DNA from: Euglena gracilis | Taxonomy: Eukaryota; Euglenozoa; Euglenophyceae; Euglenales; Euglenaceae | Length of the DNA stretch: 22,074 nucleotides | NCBI GenBank assembly: GCA_900893395.1 | Contig: CAAHFI011622029.1 | Span: 1-22,074 of the forward strand | Reading direction: 5' to 3' | In this document: in pieces, positions 1 through 9,620 of the stretch | How the letters are laid out: each line of letters opens with the position of its first letter | How positions within the stretch are numbered: position 1 is the first letter of the stretch | The notes under the pieces: generated by a model | Database searches by the model: none | The model's input: only the letters and a program-made list of their open reading frames with translations | Told to the model about the DNA's origin: nothing | Program-made: the position numbers and the translations under genes

Positions 1-296
1 AATATGCACGTCGATATGACACAGCCGACGATATGTAGGATTCCTTTCCCGTTTCATCGATTTTTCGTCCGTTGCCAGTCTCTTCTATACGGGAGAAGGT
101 GACGATCCGCACACCTAATCCCCGTCGCATTACGCGATCTGAATCTCCTTCCCCCATTTTTTTACGCGTAATGGGATTACTCCCATGACCCTGTAATATA
201 GCACGATAGTGCACAGACTGCACAATCTCTCGAACTCTCTCCTTCACGGCTGGCTTACCGCGATGATGCGGATATAAATATGTAATACCCCGTGCC

Positions 297-512
297 TTGG
301 TTGATGAAGTACTTTTGTGTTATCAGAACCAAGGGCACCCTTTGACCTCCAACCTACTTTCTTTGGTTGGTCCGCACGTATGTAGAACCCTGAAAGAAAA
401 GAATTGCATTCGCCCTGCTTTGCAAATTTCGCAACGGTGCCAAAACTGCCAAGCGGTGAAACCGCGCGGAGGTACCCCCCTGGTACGCTTACTTTTCCCC
501 CGTACCCCCTGA
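297..512 (+). pseudogene. integrase N-terminal zinc-binding region (fossil)
   Basis: A short stretch ends in the CQNCQ pattern and has a GHP motif about 35 residues upstream. This matches the general layout of the HHCC zinc finger that precedes Ty3/gypsy integrase cores (GH near the start, CxxC at the end). It sits directly before the catalytic core region, as expected. It is part of the broken pol relic. Confidence 0.55.
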
Positions 513-524
513 CTTTTTTATGTC

Positions 525-960
525 CCTCTGCATGGATTTTCTTGAATTAGAACCTTGCAAAGGTCAGACATCAAGACTTACGATTATTTTTTGTTGTCGT
601 CCGTAGGCTGAGTGGTTACATAGTAGCCATTCCATGCCAAAAAGGCAGGGTTGACCTCGCAAATTTTAGCGCTGATATTTATGGAGAAGTGTACTTGCCT
701 AATGGGCTTACCGAAGGAGATTCTCAGAGATCAAGATAATTTGATCTCTTCCCGATTCTTCACAACCCTATGTGGTTTACTGGGAATCGAACAGCATTTT
801 TCCATTGTATATCGCCCGAGGGGCAATGGCCGCGCCGAGGCAGCAGTGAAGGATGTTGTAAAATGCTCCGCCTCTCACTGGCTGACTCGCGCCAGGCCTG
901 GGTCCAGGTTTTGGCCATGGTCCCTATTTTGTTTAAAACACCCTACCGGGTTTAGTGTTG
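525..960 (+). pseudogene. integrase catalytic core, DDE type (fossil)
   Basis: The core is recognisable from GLPKEILRDQDN and from the later YRPRGNGRAE block. The Asp codon at 729-731 and the Glu codon at 837-839 are separated by exactly 35 residues, the D,D-35-E spacing of retroviral and LTR-retrotransposon integrases. A candidate first Asp lies in the block near 530-540. Residues between the last two acids (GIEQHFSIVYRP) fit the family pattern in which a host-like target strand precedes the GxxE helix. The relic is broken and non-functional as read. Confidence 0.85.
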
Positions 961-1180
961 CCGCACTCCCCATATAAAATTGTATTTGGGCGAGACCCGC
1001 CGGCGATTGATGATATACCATCAGAGAGACCAGCTCGAAGTAGCATAACCTGTGAGATGTGGTTCTCAGAAGTTGAGTCTCTCAGAACTACTGTTCAAAA
1101 GCGTATCACTGATATACACTTGCAAAGAGCATATTATTTTGGTAGAATTCAAATCACCTGGCTGGTGCTGGTGATCGTGT

Positions 1181-1205
1181 GTGGGTTCGAAAAAGTCGAA
1201 TCCAC
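1181..1205. repeat. 10-bp-arm hairpin inside the pol relic
   Basis: The arms at 1181-1190 and 1196-1205 pair over ten positions with one G.T pair, around a five-base loop. The arm GTGGGTTCGA resembles a tRNA B box, but no tRNA can be folded around it. It is the longest-armed of the small hairpins in the left third of the window. Confidence 0.6.
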
Positions 1206-1394
1206 ATGCAAGATTCCAAGCTAGGCCCCATGGCTGTGACCCTGTGTAATTTTCGAACGCGTTGGCAACAGTGGCCGCTATAGGGTGGCACCGCACGGGA
1301 TCGAGGATGTTCACATGGATGATTTCAAGCCATACCATTCCACGCCTAATGGCAAAGAACTACCGTGCATTTTTTCAGGCCCCGTTCAAAGTTA

Positions 1395-1560
1395 CCCGAA
1401 ACGGATGACTTTGTGGTAGACAAAATACTCGATCACAAAATTGTTCGGTGAGTCCATCACTGGAATCAGGTGGAAAGGCTATGGGCCAGAGGAGGACACC
1501 TGGGAGCCAGCCTCCAGTTTATTGGTAATGTCCAACATGACTGGAAGTTGTGGTAAAAAA
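1395..1560 (+). pseudogene. integrase C-terminal chromodomain (fossil)
   Basis: The words DDFVVDKILDHKI and RWKGYGPEEDTWEPAS lie close together. They match the two conserved halves of a chromodomain (the [YF]-V-x-[DEK]-I-L start and the W-K-G-Y...TWEP core). Chromodomains fused to integrase define chromoviruses. The pol relic appears to end within about 30 bases of 1560. Confidence 0.75.
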
Positions 1561-1715
1561 ATAACATAGACATTTATGTGAATAATTTTTAATAGGCCTA
1601 AAGGCCTTTTCTTTACCTCTCCCCTTTTGTTTTTCTCCCAACCCCAATTCATTTCTCTCTTCTTTTTGTACAGCTCATAAAGATACTTTTTTCGCTGCAG
1701 CATGCAAGACCCAGG
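1560..1715 (+). promoter_or_regulatory. pyrimidine tract with splice-acceptor-like ends
   Basis: After the pol relic comes an AT-rich leader, then a long C/T tract (about 1615-1670) ending in TTTTTGTACAG. A second acceptor-like end, TTTTTTCGCTGCAG, follows near 1688-1701. Fifteen bases further on a donor-like CAG|GTGAGC occurs. Elements with an extra frame after pol are known to express it from a spliced RNA, so this could be such an acceptor. It could also be chance, and no transcript evidence is available. Confidence 0.35.
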
Positions 1716-3720
1716 TGAGCGCGGCCCCGGCCCGCCCCCTTTACGGTATGCTCTCCCTCCCAAACCCCACACGCCTTGCGGCGGTCCCATCAGCCCAAGG
1801 GGCGCCCGCGTATGCAGTATATCAACCCCCTCCTGCCGCTAAATGGCTCCGGCACAAATGCCACGCGTCCCTCAAATGGTTCAGGCACAAATGCCATACC
1901 CCTCTCAGTCACATATGCCAGCCCCTCTCAGGCACAAATGCCGCCCCCTCTCAGGTGCAACCGCCACCTGTCGCTCTTGCGGCCCCTTTGCCAGTGGGAG
2001 CTGCATAGGCGGCACAGTCTCAACAAGCATATCAAGCTCCAATGACACAACCACAACCTCAGCAGGTACAAAAGGTTCCAATGGAACAGCAACAGTATGC
2101 GAAGCAGGGACAGGCACTTGCAATGGAGCAGGCGCATTACGTCATGCCTAGTCCCTCACCTCCCATGCTATATACACCACAGTATGTTATCTCCCAGCAG
2201 ACCCAAACCAAACCCCAACCCCAACCCCAACCTCAACCAGTACAGGGTGTCCCGCACCTTGTACACACCGTACAGGCGATGCCCCTCCTCGGCCCCAGAC
2301 CGCAGTCAGCAGCAGTGATATATCTGATGATGCGCTCCCTGCGGCGCATGAGACGCCCCAGGCAGCACCAACGGTGCCATACCCCGCATTCACCGCAGAG
2401 TTTGGTGATTCTCGCAGATAAAACTCTGCCGGACTGCCCTGAGTGGTAGGGCCTGGCCAATAGGCCTATTGCAAAATGGTGCGCCTGTGGCCAAACTCTG
2501 ATGACAGGAAAAGTGTACTTCATGCCTGTCAATATCCTCCGGATGTCAGCATGCGAACACTGGGTATCCATGTACCGCCGATGCCGCTGATCCGATATCA
2601 CACAGGTGCATTCATCGAATACAAGCAGGAGCGTAGCCCCCCCAGTGGAGGAAAGCGAGGTGGGAGATATCTCAGCACCAATGGTGCAGCCATCGCGAAC
2701 TTTTCGCGGACACTCAGTCCCCACGTCGTATGCCAAGACCCCACCACCTGAATATCGGGAACCCCCAACGCAATATGTGTATCAGCCAACGACGCAACCG
2801 TCAACGGCACTACCACCGTATCCATTTCCAGTCCATTGGAAGCTGGAAGTCAGCTGCCCGTACAGCGTGAACAGCCGGTGGCTCACGAGCCTGGATCCTT
2901 GTGCTGAGGACGTGGAGCAGGCCGAGGCGAAGGCCGTATGGTGTGGAAGAGGATGCACCAATGGTACATGAACCCCTTCCAGAACCCCGCTTCAACGTCA
3001 CCTCAGCAAGCCTTCCAATACTACCAATCCCTGAAACATCTCCAAAGAACGTCGGTCTGCAGAACGCAGATACGCGTCACAGCCATACAGGCCAGCAGAC
3101 TTAGGTAGTAAACGGGTAGGCCGGAATCTTCATCCCAATGGGGAGACCAAAAACACCCAGCCCCGCCCCAGCCCCAGCCAGACAGGCTACCCGGCACAGC
3201 AACGTCAGGCATCGGGTGGCCAACAGGCCGCACCCCCACCGGTACCCGTGCCGTATGCTGAGCCAGCTAAGCCAGCGCCAATGGCGCAACCCCCAAGACC
3301 GGTGCCAGCAAAAGCAGCAGCGCCGGCAGCTGTCAGCAGCGCCAACGGCGCCACAGCCTGTAGCAGCGCCCACGGCGCAACCACCACCCCAGAAGACACC
3401 AGTATCTCCAGGCCAAGAGGCCACAAACCGAGGTACTGCCCGGTCCTGGATCTACACAGCAACAGCTGAGGAGGCCAAACTGGCCCAAAGAGCCAATAGG
3501 GAAGCAATCAGCATTAAGCTGCAGAGCGTGCACGCGTACAGAAAATTCTTGATGACACCTCGAACGTGTACAACAACCCCACCTACATCGATCCGCCTAG
3601 AGGCGAACCCTTCCCTATCAACAATCCACCGCTATTGCAGAGATGCAGGATCAACCTGCGGCATACCCAGCAGCCAAATGACGTATGCCCCACAGGAAGT
3701 GCTCGGATGAACAAGCGATA
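1715..3720 (+). pseudogene. Pro/Gln/Ala-rich coding relic, possibly the element's extra or Gag-like frame (fossil)
   Basis: Successive + strand frames encode low-complexity protein. There is a Met/Pro/Gln-rich stretch at 1843-2150, a Gln/Pro stretch at 2042-2300 with QPQPQPQP, Tyr/Pro-rich words such as PPPEYREPPTQYVYQP near 2745-2800, and Ala/Pro-rich words near 3250-3400. A more ordinary segment (EEAKLAQRANREA, then NVYNNPTYIDPPRGEPFP) follows at 3470-3620. The composition is consistent and the base pattern is clearly protein-coding. The relic has many breaks and I recognise no domain. Its place directly after pol suggests either an extra frame of the chromovirus or the Gag start of a neighbouring element; a host gene relic is the third option. 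Confidence 0.5.
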
Positions 3721-5126
3721 TGAATCCTGCCTTTTCTCTTTCCGGGACCCCGTTTTGCATCCCATTTCAGTCCTCATGCTGGGAAACAATCTAGAGAAGA
3801 GATTGTCCGATGGGAAGCCAATCGGGCAAGGGTAAAGCCAAAAATGCTCCCAAACGAGCACCTACTGCAGGCCAAAAAGGCAAGGCAAAGGCCGAAAAGG
3901 CCAATACCGGGTCGTCTATGAAGACGACATGAAAGCTCTATTCGAGCACATCCAGAGCATTCATGACCTCTCATTCGAGGCCACGCGGAAATGCCAGAAA
4001 CGAACTTACTCTTCCGATCCTTGTCGCCTCTCCTGTCGTGACGGTGACTAGACCGCTCTATACGGAGCAGAATCGTGATTTCCACAATGATGGAACCTTT
4101 CTATGTCTTTGAGAGCAATGTCTTCACTGCTCCGATACTGGACAAACCACCGGATTCTTGCACGTTTTGGTTCTGGGCGGGATACCCCACCCAAAATTTT
4201 AGAAGGTTCCTGAACTCTTGTGGGGACCCTTACCTGGATTGCGGTCGGGAAGACCGATACAATACAGGTAAAGACTTGCTGCGACTGTTACTCGACTGCA
4301 TTCGAAGTATAGGCCCAAAAGGCCTGGAGTGGTAATTTTACCCATTACCTTAAAAATATCGCCGAGTTGGCGGAAAACATCTTCTGCAGCAATGTGCAAT
4401 TCTTTTACCACTGACAATATGCCTATCACTTCTAAGTGGTCGATATTGACCTCCGCTTCCCTCAGACATATATCGTCCGCTGTTCTCACTACGAAAAGTT
4501 TGCAGTGGACTTCTGAGGTTCGGAGTACGCAGTATTCAACCACAGGCCGAAGGCCAGGACGAGGAAGGCCAGAAGGCCAATATCCTCCAGACAGCGCCAA
4601 GGCGCATCATGCTTCTACACCTTTGTAAAAATCAAATGATGTTCACCAAAGCTCGAATGGGCGACGCAACCACCTTCAACTTTTGCTGTACTTGCAGCAG
4701 TTCTGGTTCAGGGCTTGTACCTGCCAGTTCATGGAGATATATTATTATCTCAATCCCGATAGGGAGATTCCTCTGGACTATGTCCCCAGCAGGCCCCGGT
4801 TCGACAAGGAAAGCATTGACGATTATGTCAAACGCCGAATTCGGCGATACGCTCGATAGCGCGTTGTTCCTGCGGTTTTTGCAAGGCGGCAGAGTCAACG
4901 AACAGGGCATGGCCGCCCTACCCCTCCTGCGCTTCAACCACAGGATGATTGAAGATGAACGGAAGCCGTGGGACATTTTTCTGATTACGGAAAAAGACAT
5001 GTGCCAAAGGCACAACGCCCGAAGCCGCAATAGGCTGTCGACGTTCCGTCACCGGAATCCTTAACCCAGCCGCAACCGGCAACATCAGTCACATCTCAGG
5101 CGCAACCAGTACCAGTACCCCCCCCC
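3720..5126 (+). pseudogene. basic then capsid-like coding relic (fossil)
   Basis: This continues the preceding relic with a different composition. A Lys/Ala-rich stretch at 3825-3910 (words like GQKGKAKAEKAN) is followed by helical-looking words (KALFEHIQSIHDLSFEA). Later blocks of ordinary amino-acid make-up occur near 4340-4400 and 4725-4860, for example FDKESIDDYVKRRIRRYAR. Pro/Gln-rich sequence returns at 5055-5120 and the coding look ends at the start of the 5127 repeat. A basic stretch followed by a helical domain is Gag-like in layout, but no family motif is visible. Several breaks are present. Coding potential is judged from codon pattern only. Confidence 0.4.
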
Positions 5127-5620
5127 GTAAAGGGGTCCTAACCAGAAAAATGGCCAAAATTTGCCTGAGTGTGCCGAAAAACTGAAATACCTTTTTTTGG
5201 TTTTAAGTCGAATTTAACCTAAGGAAAAGATTATTATGGTTCGGCCTTGAAGGCCTGAACACAGTTTTTGACCTTGCTGGGCCGAATCTTTGAAATTTTT
5301 CAAGACCGGCCGACCTATTTCCACAGTAGTGTTGCCATTTTCCTAATTAACCTAAGAAAGTCCCCACTCGAACCCACCAATTTCAAACCAAATCTCACAC
5401 ACAGGGTTCTTATCCCACCAATGCACTGTGAATACTACAAAAAAAAACAAATTGTTTGTGCATACAAGATACAGAATTTGGAAAAATGAATTTCAAGGTG
5501 AAACTAAAAAGCCCAAGGACAAAAAAGAAAAGATTGATTATAATCACTTCGAAGCCACGGCCGCCTCAAAACAGCCGAGGCCGAAGGATCCGTAAAAACA
5601 TCGAACCAAGAAAGGGGTTT
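5127..5620 (+). repeat. ~500 bp direct repeat, copy A
   Basis: This segment matches 10735-11236 along its whole length, starting with GTAAAGGGGTCCTAACC and ending near the words ACCAAGAAAGGG. The copies differ by many substitutions and small indels, so the duplication is old. Both carry the same landmarks in order: a stop codon in the first 15 bases closing an upstream frame, a GGC...GCC hairpin, a CCCCACTCGAACCCAC block, and an ATG opening a Lys-rich frame about 130 bases before the end. It may be a long terminal repeat plus leader, or a dispersed repeat present twice. Confidence 0.8.
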
Positions 5621-5683
5621 CATGGAGGTCTACCCGGATCCTCCGGCCAGAGCGAGGCCCGCCAGGCAGCTGAAGCAGAATAA
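5486..5683 (+). pseudogene. Lys/Arg-rich frame start, copy A (possible Gag-like start, fossil)
   Basis: An ATG inside repeat copy A opens a strongly basic frame (MNFKVKLKSPRTKKKR). The matching ATG in copy B opens a related basic frame (MNVKVHGKKPKNKKKK). Conservation of the Met and of the Lys-rich start in two diverged copies suggests this was translated. The two proteins become unrelated beyond the repeat end. Basic N-termini are common in Gag-like and nucleic-acid-binding proteins, but no domain is recognisable. Read as a relic. Confidence 0.4.
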
Positions 5684-6038
5684 AGGCAAAGAAGAAAGAC
5701 AAGAAAGATTGAAGCTGAAGAAACAAGCACATCATTGACAGCTACAGCTGGTGAAGGGGGGCCCTGCAGTGGACCCCAGCGCGCGGTATTGAAGCTGGTG
5801 GACGTCAGCAGGCGGACACATACAACACACGACAATGGTGTGTCAGCATACAACCCCCAACCACAGCCCTAAGGCTTCTAAAGAACCCGAAGAATTGTAG
5901 GCATTCAGAAGTGTCAGGTGGGAAAATTTTGGTGTCACAGTGCATTCCATCTACAGATTTTCAGAAAAGATCTTTCTTGCCAAATTTACTTGTCGCATCA
6001 CCACAGACTTTTCAGAAAAGTGAATTCGCAGATTTTCA
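5684..6038. other. no gene recognised
   Basis: The first 220 bases are GC-rich and Lys/Arg/Gln-coding in places, continuing the character of the Lys-rich frame. From about 5900 the sequence changes to T-rich DNA in which TTTCAG words recur. No promoter, RNA or domain is evident. Confidence 0.4.
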
Positions 6039-6689
6039 TTGTTACCACTGAATTTTCAGACCCGAGAAGATTTTTCACAATTAACTTGTCCAATTTCAGC
6101 ACGAATTACGCTGAGACCCAGAATTTTCCGGAATTTTCTCAAGACTCCCCACAGTTTTTGCCAACGGCATGCATTTTCAGCAAGGTTTATTGTGGGTGGC
6201 AGCGTCCCATTTACAAAAGTGGCACGTATTTTCCCCCACAAAAAAACCCAGGAGTTGTCTCACCCAAGGATCTTTCAGGTTTCAAGTGAAAAAAGTGGAA
6301 TTTTCCCTTTCCCGTCACAGAAATTTCCTTTGACTTTGGCACGATTTCAGCCAAAACGGTCGGAGATGGGTGATATCCTCCGTACGGGACAACTTTCCCT
6401 TGTGCCACAGATTTTTGCTGTGGTTTTCACATTTTTTCAGCCAATCTTTTCGGAGATGGGTGGAATCCTCCGTACGGGAAAATTTCTCTTTTGCCACCCA
6501 GGCTGGGAGCGGCACGGATCAGCTTTCTGGCTGGTGGAGAAGAAACGGGAATTGTCCCCCTCACAAAATTTCAGTCCCCCGTGTGGAAATGGAGATGGAG
6601 GGGGGAACAAAGATCCTTGGAAAGGAATGTGCAAGGAGGAGAGTGCACAAATGATTCAGTTTGGGGTGCTTGGCGAAGAATGTTTTTAA
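6039..6689 (+). CDS. open frame of 216 codons, unknown
   Basis: This is one of the longer uninterrupted + strand frames in the repeat-bounded segment. The predicted protein is rich in Phe, Pro, Ser and Arg and has no recognisable domain or signal peptide. Its clearest feature is an internal repeat: the words FQPKRSEMGDILRTG and FQPIFSEMGGILRTG occur exactly 30 codons apart. No start context stands out, and the first Met is simply the most upstream. The surrounding DNA has open frames on both strands, so this could be non-coding. It lies inside a candidate fossil element. Confidence 0.25.
   Translation: MLPLNFQTREDFSQLTCPISARITLRPRIFRNFLKTPHSFCQRHAFSARFIVGGSVPFTKVARIFPHKKTQELSHPRIFQVSSEKSGIFPFPSQKFPLTLARFQPKRSEMGDILRTGQLSLVPQIFAVVFTFFQPIFSEMGGILRTGKFLFCHPGWERHGSAFWLVEKKRELSPSQNFSPPCGNGDGGGNKDPWKGMCKEESAQMIQFGVLGEECF
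6345..6498 (+). repeat. 90-bp-spaced direct repeat
   Basis: Segments 6345-6408 and 6435-6498 match closely, sharing CGGAGATGGGTG and ATCCTCCGTACGGGA plus flanking TTTCAGCCAA and TTTGCCAC-like words. The spacing is 90 bases, a multiple of three, so both copies read in one frame of the 216-codon open frame. Confidence 0.8.
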
Positions 6690-7384
6690 TTTCCCTGGGC
6701 AAAGTTGGAAAAAACTTCAGATCCCCCAGATTCAAAAATGGAAACTGCTTTTGGTCAAAAGTGATCAAAATCAGCGGGATTCCCTTTGGACAACAACGCC
6801 AAAAGCCAAGAACTTTTTGACGAGAAATCACCAGTTTTGGGTTTGGAAAACTCAAATTAAACGCCGTTTCAGGCAGTTTTGCTGAAAATTCAAGGATTTG
6901 TAGAAATTTCCACTTTGGTTATTGGGATTGGGCGAAGCTTTTCTCAATTGGAGGGTCTCAGAATTTTCAAACGGACACAATCTAGTTTATTGTGGAAGGG
7001 GGTCAACGTGGACAGTTTTTTCCCCTGCCCAGATCACTGGCCGCAAATTGTTTTCACACCCTGGGAAGGGATACCGAACCCCGGCGTCCCTGTGGTGGCG
7101 GCGTCCGGGGGCCCACTCCCCCGCACCGCTGTGGTGGCGGTGCAGGCGGGCCCAGCAGCAGCCAGCACAACGAGCACAACCCCACCAGGAGCTATGGGTT
7201 GGGACTGAGCTATGGGTTGGGACTTGAAGCGATGAGAAGGCCTGGGTTGGGACCTGAGGAACGAGAAGGAGAAGCCCAGAGAGAGTGAGTGGGTTGGTTT
7301 TTCAAATTTTTCAAATTTCCCCCCCGTCGCTCCTACTCGGGCAACCTAGGCCCAAGGTAGGGGAAGCGGCTATTTCGGGTAACA
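6690..7384. repeat. GC-rich patch with short direct repeats and a hairpin
   Basis: No gene is recognised. At 7091-7101 and 7130-7140 the word TGTGGTGGCGG is repeated. The second copy sits in a hairpin with 7 bp arms (7123-7129 with 7137-7143). At 7191-7227 the unit GCTATGGGTTGGGACTGA occurs twice in tandem with one extra base, and a partial third copy lies near 7242. The rest is T- and G-run-rich DNA with short open frames. Confidence 0.55.
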
Positions 7385-8169
7385 GTGCTGGAGTGGTGGT
7401 CTTGCCCAAAGGGGAGAGCACATAGGTGGTCTCTACCCCTGTTGGCAAAGCCACACTTTGCACGTTCCCATTACCCAACCCACAACAGTTTTTACCCCCC
7501 TCACTCTGTTTTTTGTTTCCCCCAGAATGGTGGATTTTCCTTCCGTAAGTTTGGAAGTAACAGCCTCACAAACAATACCCCGTTTGTTTGCCCCCAGCTA
7601 AGCGTGTTGGACAGCGTTGAAACGCATGAAAAATTTCCATCTGTGATGGTCCTGGTGCAAAATTTTGCTCAGGGTTGGGGCAGGGGTAGGGATGATGGGG
7701 GAAGGCACCGTTTTTGGTTGCCAGATTTCAATTTTTGTTGGTACCCTGGAAAATGAGGCAAAATCAACAGATTTTCAGGTCACAGGCCTGAATTTTCTTT
7801 TCGTTGGCAGATTTTTACAACGAAACTGTCCAGACTTTCAACAACGTTTTTTGGGGATTCAGAATGTTTTCAAATCTCATGCGGACACCTGTCATGTGCT
7901 AAGACGGGAATTTCCCCAGATTTTTCACAAAGAAAGAAGGAATGAAAGCCAAAACGAAGAAGTAATCAGAAAGGAGTTGGCAAGGGACAAAACTTTCGCT
8001 TCTCACTCAATGGATGGTCATTTGACAAATATTACTGTTTTCCTCCAGCGATTTTCATTTCCCCCCCGCTCAAATCGTAACAATGACACAGGGTTTTTTA
8101 ATCAAACGGTGAGGGGATGAATTTAAAGCCAGGTGCCCCCCCCCTGAAACGAGTCAACCCCCAGTTTCG
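7385..8169 (+). other. open but unrecognised sequence
   Basis: Two overlapping + strand frames (7385-7756, 123 codons; 7665-8120, 151 codons) are open but show no domain. The second has an Asn/Glu/Arg-rich end (KERRNESQNEEVIRKELARD) that looks more protein-like than the rest. Homopolymer runs are frequent. I cannot say that either is a gene. Confidence 0.2.
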
Positions 8170-8562
8170 TTGATGGGACCGAATTCGTTCAAAAAACGTG
8201 AAACGAGAATTTTCCTCCGAATTTCATCAGACATCCTCAAGAAGGGGGGCGTTGTCAAAAAATACTTCAGAGGTGGAAGAAAGCACCTCCAAACCCCAAC
8301 CACACAACCTGTAATCAGAGCACCGTGTAAGTGTTGTGGTCAGGTTGGGAATAATGCCTCTAACTGTTGGACAAAAATCTGGATGCAAGTCAAGTTCCCC
8401 GCACCCAGTTTTGGGACCCATGCCCATGGGGGAGGACGAGGCAAGGGGGGCGGGACGACCAATTTTAATGACAAAGGTTGGGAAACTGCCAAGGAAAAAT
8501 GGTGGCCAACGGTTCAGGGGCAGAACTTTTGTTCAAGTGATCCCCGCGCAAAATTTGTTTAA
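8170..8562 (+). CDS. frame with CCHC-like zinc knuckle (possible Gag-type relic)
   Basis: The 130-codon frame holds PCKCCGQVGN followed by a Cys at the zinc-knuckle spacing (8326-8367). This is close to the CxxCxxxxHxxxxC knuckle of retrotransposon Gag and some cellular RNA-binding proteins. A basic stretch lies before it (KKGGVVKKYFRGGRKH) and a Gly/Arg-rich stretch after it (GGGRGKGGG). Basic sequence around a knuckle is typical of nucleocapsid regions. No protease or polymerase motif follows. Treated as a relic of the candidate element; a cellular nucleic-acid-binding protein is the alternative. Confidence 0.4.
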   Translation: MMGPNSFKKRETRIFLRISSDILKKGGVVKKYFRGGRKHLQTPTTQPVIRAPCKCCGQVGNNASNCWTKIWMQVKFPAPSFGTHAHGGGRGKGGGTTNFNDKGWETAKEKWWPTVQGQNFCSSDPRAKFV

Positions 8563-9620
8563 GAAAAATATTTGCGCCACAGTCAAACATTTTGTGGACA
8601 AAGTCCAGCTATTTTTGGGTCAAAAGTACCAAAGGTTTTGAAGCTTTTTACGGAGAAAAATTTGGAGGGGGGGTGGACTTGACTTTTGCATCCGTGCTTT
8701 ATACGAAATATGGTCAAGACCCCACCATGTGTGAACGAAATTTGGAGTATGCGATTCTCGCACAAAAATGACACTTTCCAACACCCAATTTTTACAACCC
8801 CCCAGAATTTTTATAAAAATTCCCCGAAACGGCCTCATGAAGGACCGTGAATTTTGAAAGGGCTGATTTTTTGACGTTGATTCTTGTCAATGTAGTCCTT
8901 TTGACTACAAAAAGCCCACTCGTATATGGGGAATGGTGGAGGGTTTGCCAAACCGTTTGTGGCCGGGTTTTTGGTGCAAGTTCACCATCCCCGGGCCAAA
9001 AGCATTTTCACCGTTTTGGTGGAAACATTTTGGTGGGACGTCACATAAAAAATACCGAGTCCCAGATTTGGTCATTTTTAGGTTGACGGGAAAGAGGAAA
9101 GGCATATTCCAAAGGGGGAGTTGGTGTTGGTCCCCAAGGGTACCCCCCCACGAATGACCCATGACGAAAGCGAATTTGGGATTTGGATGAACCCCAGATT
9201 TGGGAAACGGTGGTGGAAGTGGACGAATTTTCAGGTGGAAAAGGAAGAGGGGGGTTGAAACGCATTTTGACCCCTCAATTTTTCCCAAGTGAAAAAAAGT
9301 GAATTATTTTCAATTTTCTTCCGCCCGTTTGGGGAAAGAGAAGAAAAAATGGGTTGAACGGTCGACCAATGAAAATTTGAGTCTGCCGATTTTACCCAAG
9401 GCACAAAATCTGACGTTTTTATTGGGCAAAGTGTGGGAGGTGGAATCTGTTCAATTTTCACGGGTTGTGTTGTGTGGAAGAAAAATAAACGTTGGAATGA
9501 ACAAAAATGGGGATGAGCCCCACTCATTCGGAGGCGAATGAGTGGGGGGTTCCAACGAAAAGTCGATGTGTTGTTACCGACATAATTTCAGGAATTTAAA
9601 GGTGTTATTTACGGAGAGAG
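8563..9620 (+). other. unassigned, weakly coding-like sequence
   Basis: Open frames occur on both strands (for example + 8847-9086 and - 8905-9288), so neither strand is favoured by length. On the + strand, 9090-9240 gives a coherent stretch with words such as GELVLVPKGTPPRMTHDESE and NPRFGKRWWKW. I do not recognise these. No transposase, polymerase or structural motif is visible. Confidence 0.25.

Larger units (their letters stand above)
1..1560 (+). mobile_element. Ty3/gypsy chromovirus, 3' part of pol (fossil)
   Basis: This is the downstream part of a retrotransposon pol region, entering from the left window edge. In order it shows a zinc-binding region, an integrase catalytic core with DDE spacing, a post-core stretch and a chromodomain. 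That order is characteristic of the chromovirus branch of Ty3/gypsy elements, where the chromodomain at the integrase C-terminus guides insertion to marked chromatin. The first ~290 bases have no clear domain and probably hold the RNase H to integrase linker. The element is broken, with at least about five interruptions in this part. Protease and reverse transcriptase would lie to the left of the window. The family call is firm; the age cannot be set because no LTR pair can be assigned to it with confidence. Confidence 0.85.
1594..5255. repeat. cluster of tiny GC-rich palindromes
   Basis: At least fifteen short hairpins with 4-6 bp GC arms and 1-5 base loops lie here. Two main types recur. 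The GCGCC/GCACC/GTGCC type has an AA, AAA, AAT, AAC or CAC loop and its reverse complement: 2675-2687, 3275-3287, 3339-3351, 3366-3378, 4594-4605, 5001-5013. The GGCC type has A-rich loops: 1594-1607, 2455-2466, 3890-3902, 4311-4325, 4545-4555, 4567-4578, 5243-5255. A loop-less 14 bp palindrome lies at 4833-4846. Most fall inside the coding relic. Confidence 0.8.

Noticed and set aside
1181-1205. tRNA-like B box (GGTTCGA)
   Set aside because: No A box, acceptor stem or cloverleaf can be folded around it; it is better explained as a simple hairpin in the pol relic.
4199-4600. 133-codon - strand open frame in the coding relic
   Set aside because: Codon pattern and neighbouring sequence favour the + strand here; the - frame looks like its shadow.
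8905-9288. 127-codon - strand frame overlapping + strand frames
   Set aside because: Both strands are open in this low-stop region, with no domain or codon preference to decide, so length alone is not evidence.
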